Origin: Bryobacterales bacterium
Lineage (GTDB): Bacteria; Acidobacteriota; Terriglobia; Bryobacterales; Bryobacteraceae
Direction of reading: 5' to 3'
Assembly: GCA_020853155.1 (NCBI GenBank)
Contig: JADYZL010000021.1
Coordinates: 1-9,772 of the forward strand
DNA: 9,772 bases
Below, in pieces: positions 6,228 to 9,772 of this stretch. Within the stretch, counting starts at the first letter, position 1, and every line of letters starts with the position of its first letter. A program made the position numbers and the translations under genes. Below the pieces are notes generated by a model. It had not been told where the DNA came from. It did no database searches and saw nothing but the letters and a program-made list of their open reading frames with translations.

Positions 6228-7529
6228 ATGAACAGCCGCGTCAAACTTGCCGTTGTTTCCCTCTCGCTCGTCATGGTGGTGCTCCTTCTCGTGGGCGCGG
6301 TGCTGGCCCGCTCGAAGTCCGATGGCAAAGGTGCGTATCCGCATATCGCGGTGTTTACCGAGGTCTTGAGCCGAATCAAGAGCGAGTATGTCGAGGAGCC
6401 GGATTTGAGCAGCGTCACGAACGGCGCGCTCACCGGCATGCTGGAGGCGATCGATCCCTACGCGAGCTACCTCAACGCGGACCAGTATTTCGAGTACCAG
6501 AAGTATAAAGACAGCCAGGAAAACGTGGCGGGCTTTGCTCTCTCCCGCCGCTTTGGAATGATCGGCGTCATCGGCGTCATCCCCGGCTCTCCCGCCGATA
6601 AAGCGGGGTTGGGCACGGGCGATGTGATCGAAAGCATCAACGGTATTTCCACACGGGATATGCCGCTCGCCTACGCGGAGATTCTGTTCAAGGGGGCGCG
6701 TGGTCCTGAAGTGAGCATGGAAGTCATCCGCCTGGGCACGTCCGCGGCGGAAAAAATGTCGCTGTCGTTGGGCGGCGCGCCGGTTCCGCCGGTATTTTCA
6801 AAATTGATCGAAGGCAACGTGGGTTATGTGCGGCCGGAAGTCCTCACTGCCGGGCGCGCGGAGCAGATCGCCAAGGCAGTGCAGACTCTCACCCGCCAGG
6901 GAGCCACGCGCTTCGTGCTGGATCTCCGGAATGCCTCCATCGGCGTGGATGAGGAAGGCCTGAAACTCGCGGACCTGTTCATCGATTCCGGGGAAATGGC
7001 TTGGGTGGAAGGCCAGAAGGTGCCGAAGAAAGTGTTCACGGCCACGGCCGAGGGGACGATCACCAAGGCGCCGCTCGTCGTGATTACCAACCGGGGAACC
7101 GCGAATGGAGCCGAGATTGCCGCCGCCGCGCTGCAATCCACAAAGCGGGCTGAAGTGGTGGGGGACCGCACCTACGGGGACGCCGGCTTGCGTAGCGTCG
7201 TGAGCATGGATGACGGCTCCGCGCTGATCCTCACTCTGGGCAAGTACTACACCAGTTCCGCGAAGGAAGCGATTCAGGACCGGGGTGTGACGCCTTCCGT
7301 GCTGATCTCCGATTTCGCCCGCGAGGAAGCCGAAGAAGAGGGCGAAGGAGCCACCTTTGACATCCGCGCATTCCGCCAGAACCGGCCCGCTCCCGAAGCG
7401 GACAAGGTGGTGAAGAAGGCGATCGAAGTCCTGACGAGCGGCGTGCCCAAGGACGATGCCAAGGATGGAGATAAGGTGGCCATGCGCCGCTCCGCAACGC
7501 CGTATTGGCTGGCGGTGGCGGGAGCCTAA
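6228..7529 (+). CDS. membrane-anchored PDZ / S41 (C-terminal processing peptidase) family protein, catalytic residues missing
   Basis: 433-residue protein built like a CtpA/Prc protease. A single N-terminal membrane anchor (about 5-27) precedes a short helical segment (about 36-75), a PDZ domain (about 98-180, including GVIPGSPADKAGL and GDVIESING) and an S41 core (about 185-355). In active members the motif is SASASE with the nucleophilic serine third, and the lysine follows 25 residues later in GKGTVQ. Here the aligned motif reads TANGAE with Asn293, and the lysine position is Asp318 in YGDAG; the glutamine equivalent is Arg322. DLRNNPGG is degraded to DLRNASIG. The reading frame is intact, so this looks like a folded pseudoprotease, perhaps a periplasmic scaffold or peptide-tail binder. 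The start at 6228 is preceded by AAAGGA 4 nt away; ATG 6144 (GGAGG upstream) is an alternative but would bury the anchor. Residues 364-374 are acidic. Confidence 0.88.
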   Translation: MNSRVKLAVVSLSLVMVVLLLVGAVLARSKSDGKGAYPHIAVFTEVLSRIKSEYVEEPDLSSVTNGALTGMLEAIDPYASYLNADQYFEYQKYKDSQENVAGFALSRRFGMIGVIGVIPGSPADKAGLGTGDVIESINGISTRDMPLAYAEILFKGARGPEVSMEVIRLGTSAAEKMSLSLGGAPVPPVFSKLIEGNVGYVRPEVLTAGRAEQIAKAVQTLTRQGATRFVLDLRNASIGVDEEGLKLADLFIDSGEMAWVEGQKVPKKVFTATAEGTITKAPLVVITNRGTANGAEIAAAALQSTKRAEVVGDRTYGDAGLRSVVSMDDGSALILTLGKYYTSSAKEAIQDRGVTPSVLISDFAREEAEEEGEGATFDIRAFRQNRPAPEADKVVKKAIEVLTSGVPKDDAKDGDKVAMRRSATPYWLAVAGA

Positions 7530-7542
7530 GCACCCAGGGGGG

Positions 7543-7561
7543 AGGCGGTGCGTGCCGTTTT
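7543..7561 (+). terminator. hairpin with T-run after the S41-like gene
   Basis: AGGCGGT (7543-7549) pairs with GCCGTTT (7554-7560) around GCGT, with three G-U pairs, ending in TTTT (7558-7561). It begins 14 nt after the stop codon. It has the form of an intrinsic terminator of moderate strength. Confidence 0.4.
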
Positions 7562-7578
7562 CCGGGGCTGCCGGGTGG

Positions 7579-7587
7579 TGCGATAAT
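7579..7587 (+). promoter_or_regulatory. extended -10 element upstream of fmdB-like gene
   Basis: TGC followed by GATAAT (7582-7587) is an extended -10 with five of six hexamer bases. The -35 side (TTTTCC or TTTCCG near 7558-7564) is poor. The resulting leader would be about 150 nt and would contain the two hairpins at 7635-7653 and 7659-7682. Confidence 0.35.
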
Positions 7588-7634
7588 AGGGGATAGCTAC
7601 TGGGTTTCCTCCGTGGCATGTTTCCGAAAACAAC

Positions 7635-7653
7635 GAACGCCCGTGCGCGTTTT
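7635..7653 (+). terminator. hairpin with T-run in the fmdB leader (first)
   Basis: GAACGC (7635-7640) pairs with GCGTTT (7647-7652) around a 6-nt loop, with one G-U pair, and merges into TTTT (7650-7653). It could be a weak terminator or a leader structure. Confidence 0.33.
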
Positions 7654-7658
7654 CTTCC

Positions 7659-7682
7659 AATTCCGGAGAGATCCGGAGTTTT
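7659..7682 (+). terminator. hairpin with GNRA loop and T-run in the fmdB leader (second)
   Basis: AATTCCGGA (7659-7667) pairs with TCCGGAGTT (7672-7680) around a GAGA tetraloop, giving nine pairs with one G-U, directly followed by T bases to 7682. This is the best intrinsic-terminator shape in the window. It lies 130 nt after the S41-like stop and 61 nt before the fmdB-like start. Confidence 0.5.
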
Positions 7683-7743
7683 GGCGGAGCTTGGCGTTCG
7701 CGTTTGACCGGTTCCCGTGAGCGATGGATCAAAGAGAAGTTCG

Positions 7744-8112
7744 ATGCCTATTTACGAGTACAAGTGTTCGGAGTGCGGGAAAGTATATGAGAAGCGCCAG
7801 AAATTCTTCGATCCCGCCGACACCGTTTGTCAGGAGTGCGGGAAAGAGGGCGCGGTTCACCGCGTCACGTCCGCGCCCGCTCTGGTCTTCAAGGGGAGCG
7901 GATGGTATGTGAACGACTACGCCAAGGCGGGCAACGGCTCTTCGAACGGGAAGAGCGATTCCGCATCGAAGCACGACGGCGGCACATCCGCCAATGGCGG
8001 ATCGTCTGCCTCCGATTCCACGGCGAAATCGTCGAGCGATACCTCTGCTTCCAGCGGTTCTTCGGATAGCGGTAGTTCGTCAAAATCCGCGGACACCGCG
8101 AAATCCGCCTAA
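7744..8112 (+). CDS. FmdB-family zinc ribbon protein with Ser-rich tail
   Basis: 122-residue protein of the FmdB/CxxC_CxxC_SSSS family (putative regulatory or zinc-binding proteins of unproven function). The N-terminus MPIYEYKC starts the domain. Cys8-x-x-Cys11 and Cys29-x-x-Cys32 should bind one zinc ion. The family's FKGSGWYVNDYAK segment follows at 49-61. Residues 62-122 are a low-complexity tail with 24 serines in 61 residues plus Ala, Asp, Lys, Gly and Thr, likely disordered; such tails are common in this family. The ATG at 7744 is chosen because the domain begins there; AGAGAAG four bases upstream is a modest Shine-Dalgarno. The gene stands alone and converges on the metallophosphoesterase with a 20-bp gap. 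No amidase or formamidase gene, the original fmd context, is nearby. Confidence 0.87.
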   Translation: MPIYEYKCSECGKVYEKRQKFFDPADTVCQECGKEGAVHRVTSAPALVFKGSGWYVNDYAKAGNGSSNGKSDSASKHDGGTSANGGSSASDSTAKSSSDTSASSGSSDSGSSSKSADTAKSA

Positions 8113-8132
8113 GCCGGGCGCGGGGATGCCGC

Positions 8133-9089
8133 CTACGCGGCCGCTTCCACGAACGGGTCCGCCTCGCGTGTCTCCCAGTGGAAGCAGCGCAGGTTGCGGA
8201 TGTTCCAGCTAGCCGCCTTTACGTCCACGTCCACCACCATGTAAGCGTCGGCGTCGTAGCGCGTCGCTCCCATCACATAATGTTGCGGGCCGTATTCGGT
8301 CTTGAAGTCGTGCCACCGGTGCCAGTGCCCGGCGGTGAGGAAATGGATGTTCCCGGCATACTTCTTGAGGAGCGGGTGCAGCCCGAAGTCCTTCACCTCG
8401 GTGGCGGCGACGTTGGAGAGCGGGAAATGCGTAAAGACGAACGTCTGCTTTCGCGCGGCCAGTTGCGCTTCAATCCACTGTAATTGCTCCTCGCCGTAGG
8501 AGCCCACGTTCTTCTTGAATGCATCCTTGTTCGCGGCATTCCAGGTCTCGCCTAGAAAATTATTGAGCATCAGGAAGCGGCAGCCCTTGTGGTCCACCGC
8601 GTAGTAGGGCTTCACGCCGAGCTTCTGCGCAAACAGGCGATGCGAGAACGAGCGGTCCACATTCGGCACATCGTAATCGTGATTGCCGAAGCCGGGGTAG
8701 ACCTTCATCTTGAATCGGTCCGTGATGGCCTTCGCGTTGTCGATGCGCGTGACGTTCTTGAAGTAGAAGTCGTAATCCCGCGACGGGTAATCGTGGAAGA
8801 AATCGCCCACCACGAACACCATGTCTGGCGCCGGGTCGAGCGCATGGATCGCGGTGCGGGTGCGGATGAGGCTTTCGCGCGACATCAACACACTGGGGTC
8901 CGCCGCGTTACGCTCCGGCAACTTGTAGAAGCCGTCGCAGATATGAGTATCCGCGATCACCACGAAGCGGAAGCCGCTAGCGCGAGGCGCCGCAAGCAGC
9001 TCCGGCGTCAACAAACCCGCCGGCACAGCGGCTCCAAGGCCCCCCATCAACTGCAAGAACGAACGGCGCGATTTCACCATATCCCTCAT
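8133..9089 (-). CDS. Tat-exported calcineurin-like metallophosphoesterase
   Basis: 318-residue secreted phosphoesterase. A twin-arginine signal, SRRSFLQL (7-14), is followed by a short hydrophobic segment and a probable cleavage after the Ala run near 34. All five metal-binding blocks of the calcineurin-like family are present: DTH (Asp47, His49), GDFFHD (Asp96), GNHD (Asn136, His137), THFP (His221) and GHWH (His255, His257). The protein should bind two metal ions and hydrolyse phosphomonoesters or diesters in the periplasm; the substrate cannot be told. Tat export fits loading of metal before export. The ATG at 9089 has GGTGG 6 nt upstream; the ATG three codons later (9080) is possible and would not affect the signal. 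It diverges from the cytochrome gene across 149 bp and converges on the fmdB-like gene. Confidence 0.9.
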   Translation of the reverse strand: MRDMVKSRRSFLQLMGGLGAAVPAGLLTPELLAAPRASGFRFVVIADTHICDGFYKLPERNAADPSVLMSRESLIRTRTAIHALDPAPDMVFVVGDFFHDYPSRDYDFYFKNVTRIDNAKAITDRFKMKVYPGFGNHDYDVPNVDRSFSHRLFAQKLGVKPYYAVDHKGCRFLMLNNFLGETWNAANKDAFKKNVGSYGEEQLQWIEAQLAARKQTFVFTHFPLSNVAATEVKDFGLHPLLKKYAGNIHFLTAGHWHRWHDFKTEYGPQHYVMGATRYDADAYMVVDVDVKAASWNIRNLRCFHWETREADPFVEAAA

Positions 9090-9168
9090 ACACTACCACC
9101 GTTCGAAACCCGCCTCCGGCCTCCTCACGTCCGGTTTGCCCGTGATGACCTCGGGCATAGTTCCCGGA

Positions 9169-9198
9169 AATCCTCCGTAATCCCGTTGAATCCCGTGC
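9169..9198. repeat. three AATCC direct repeats at 10-bp spacing
   Basis: AATCC occurs at 9169, 9179 and 9189, exactly one helical turn apart; the last two copies extend to AATCCCGT. The array ends over the -35 hexamer of the predicted cytochrome promoter (TTGAAT, 9186-9191). Phased direct repeats here resemble activator sites of the OmpR/PhoB class, but no regulator is identified. Confidence 0.35.
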
Positions 9199-9214
9199 CC
9201 GGCATGGATAGAAT
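9186..9214 (+). promoter_or_regulatory. sigma-70-like promoter of the cytochrome gene
   Basis: TTGAAT (9186-9191) and TAGAAT (9209-9214) are separated by exactly 17 bp. Transcription would begin near 9221, about 18 nt before the ATG at 9239. This is the best complete promoter in the window. Confidence 0.5.
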
Positions 9215-9238
9215 AAACCCCACAAGATGAGGGGATGC

Positions 9239-9772
9239 ATGGGTAAGGGATGGCTTTCCGCCGTCGCGATCGCGGCTGCGCTATTGCAGACGCCTGTGTA
9301 CGCGATGGCCGCGACGAATTACGAGGCCGATATCGCCCCGGTTTTCGCGAAGAACTGTGTCGCCTGCCATTCTGGCGCAATCGCACAAGGCAAGCTCGCC
9401 ATGGATTCGCTCGACGCCATCCGGCGCGGCGGCGCGTCCGGGCCCGTCCTTGTTCCCGGCAATAGCGCGGCGAGCCCGATCTATCAGCGCTTGGTCACTG
9501 GGGACCGCACGCTGCGAATGCCGCTCGGCAGCCCGGCGATTCCTGCGGAAACCATCGCCCTCATCAAGCAGTGGATCGACGGCATGCCCGCAGTGGATCC
9601 CCCCGCGGCCGTTGCGGCCACCGTGGCAACCTCCGCCCCCGCCGGTGGAACGGTGGATTTCCATCGGGACATCGAGCCCATCTTCCGCGCGAATTGCTAT
9701 GAGTGCCACTCCGGGCCGAAGCCGCAATCGCAGTTGCGCCTCGATGTGGGCGCGGCGGCGCTGAAGGGCGGC
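9239..9772 (+). CDS. exported c-type cytochrome with two planctomycete-type heme domains, 3' end outside the window
   Basis: The first 178 codons are present and open to the window edge. Residues 1-25 are a Sec signal peptide (GKGW, then an Ala/Leu core, with probable cleavage near the VYAMAA segment). Two heme-binding CxxCH motifs follow: Cys40-Val-Ala-Cys43-His44 and Cys153-Tyr-Glu-Cys156-His157. Each sits in a D-I-x-P-x-F-x-x-N-C context typical of PSCyt1 (PF07635) domains. The first has a candidate distal ligand, Met94, in RMPLG; the two are joined by an Ala/Pro linker (about 118-138). In relatives the C-terminal part carries DUF1549 and DUF1553, which would lie beyond the window; this cannot be confirmed here. 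The ATG at 9239 is preceded by AGGGG with 4-nt spacing; an in-frame ATG at 9227 has no Shine-Dalgarno. Probable role: periplasmic electron transfer. Confidence 0.85.
   Translation, partial: MGKGWLSAVAIAAALLQTPVYAMAATNYEADIAPVFAKNCVACHSGAIAQGKLAMDSLDAIRRGGASGPVLVPGNSAASPIYQRLVTGDRTLRMPLGSPAIPAETIALIKQWIDGMPAVDPPAAVAATVATSAPAGGTVDFHRDIEPIFRANCYECHSGPKPQSQLRLDVGAAALKGG

Noticed and set aside
7505..7720. 71-codon plus-strand frame across the S41/fmdB gap
   Set aside because: It overlaps the end of the S41-like gene, has low-complexity Gly-rich sequence and no ribosome site. The region is better explained by hairpins and a promoter.
7704..7732. TTGACC as a -35 for the fmdB-like gene
   Set aside because: The matching -10 position reads GATCAA, a poor match, and leaves almost no leader.
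8128..8141. GCCGC-CTAC-GCGGC hairpin between the convergent fmdB-like and phosphoesterase genes
   Set aside because: Only five pairs, no T-run on either strand, and it overlaps the phosphoesterase stop codon. Not enough for a bidirectional terminator call.

Overview
This GC-rich window (roughly 60% G+C by eye) reads as a bacterial chromosome segment with eight complete genes and one gene cut by the right edge. The mix is an ErpA-type Fe-S carrier, a GDSL/SGNH esterase fused to a DUF1080 domain, a TrpB2-type tryptophan synthase beta chain, an FmdB zinc ribbon with a Ser-rich tail, a Tat-exported metallophosphoesterase and a tandem 'planctomycete-type' cytochrome c protein. This best fits an Acidobacteriota of the Solibacter/Bryobacterales kind. 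Planctomycetota or Verrucomicrobiota remain possible, and the taxonomy is inference from gene content, not from a marker gene. No RNA gene, insertion sequence, CRISPR array, phage gene or toxin-antitoxin pair is visible.

Layout: erpA (27-350, +) is followed by a 189-nt gap with two terminator-like hairpins, a 14-bp palindrome and a 9-bp inverted repeat that abuts the next start codon. A proline iminopeptidase (540-1499, +) then converges on an unrecognised conserved-looking protein (1523-2443, -). That gene diverges from the exported SGNH/DUF1080 enzyme (2632-4542, +). Next, in the same direction, come trpB2 (4652-6016, probable TTG start) and a membrane-anchored PDZ/S41 protein (6228-7529, +). 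The fmdB-like gene (7744-8112, +) follows a 214-nt gap with three hairpin-plus-T-run elements, and it converges on the Tat metallophosphoesterase (8133-9089, -). That gene diverges from the di-heme cytochrome gene (9239 to beyond 9772, +) across 149 bp that hold a good sigma-70-like promoter and 10-bp-phased repeats.

The genes do not form one pathway. Each has its own upstream gap, several with an extended -10-like element (TGC followed by TAGAAT, TATACT or GATAAT), so most are probably single-gene transcripts. A loose theme is envelope and export: two proteins with twin-arginine signals, one membrane-anchored PDZ/S41 protein and one secreted c-type cytochrome.

The strongest unusual observation is that the S41-family protein has lost its catalytic Ser and Lys (Asn293 and Asp318 at the expected positions, exactly 25 residues apart), which predicts a pseudoprotease. 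The next most notable are the inverted repeat over the peptidase promoter/start, the phased repeats upstream of the cytochrome gene, and the hairpin cluster before fmdB. I did not find convincing evidence of a new multi-gene system; no defence or mobile-element logic is present.
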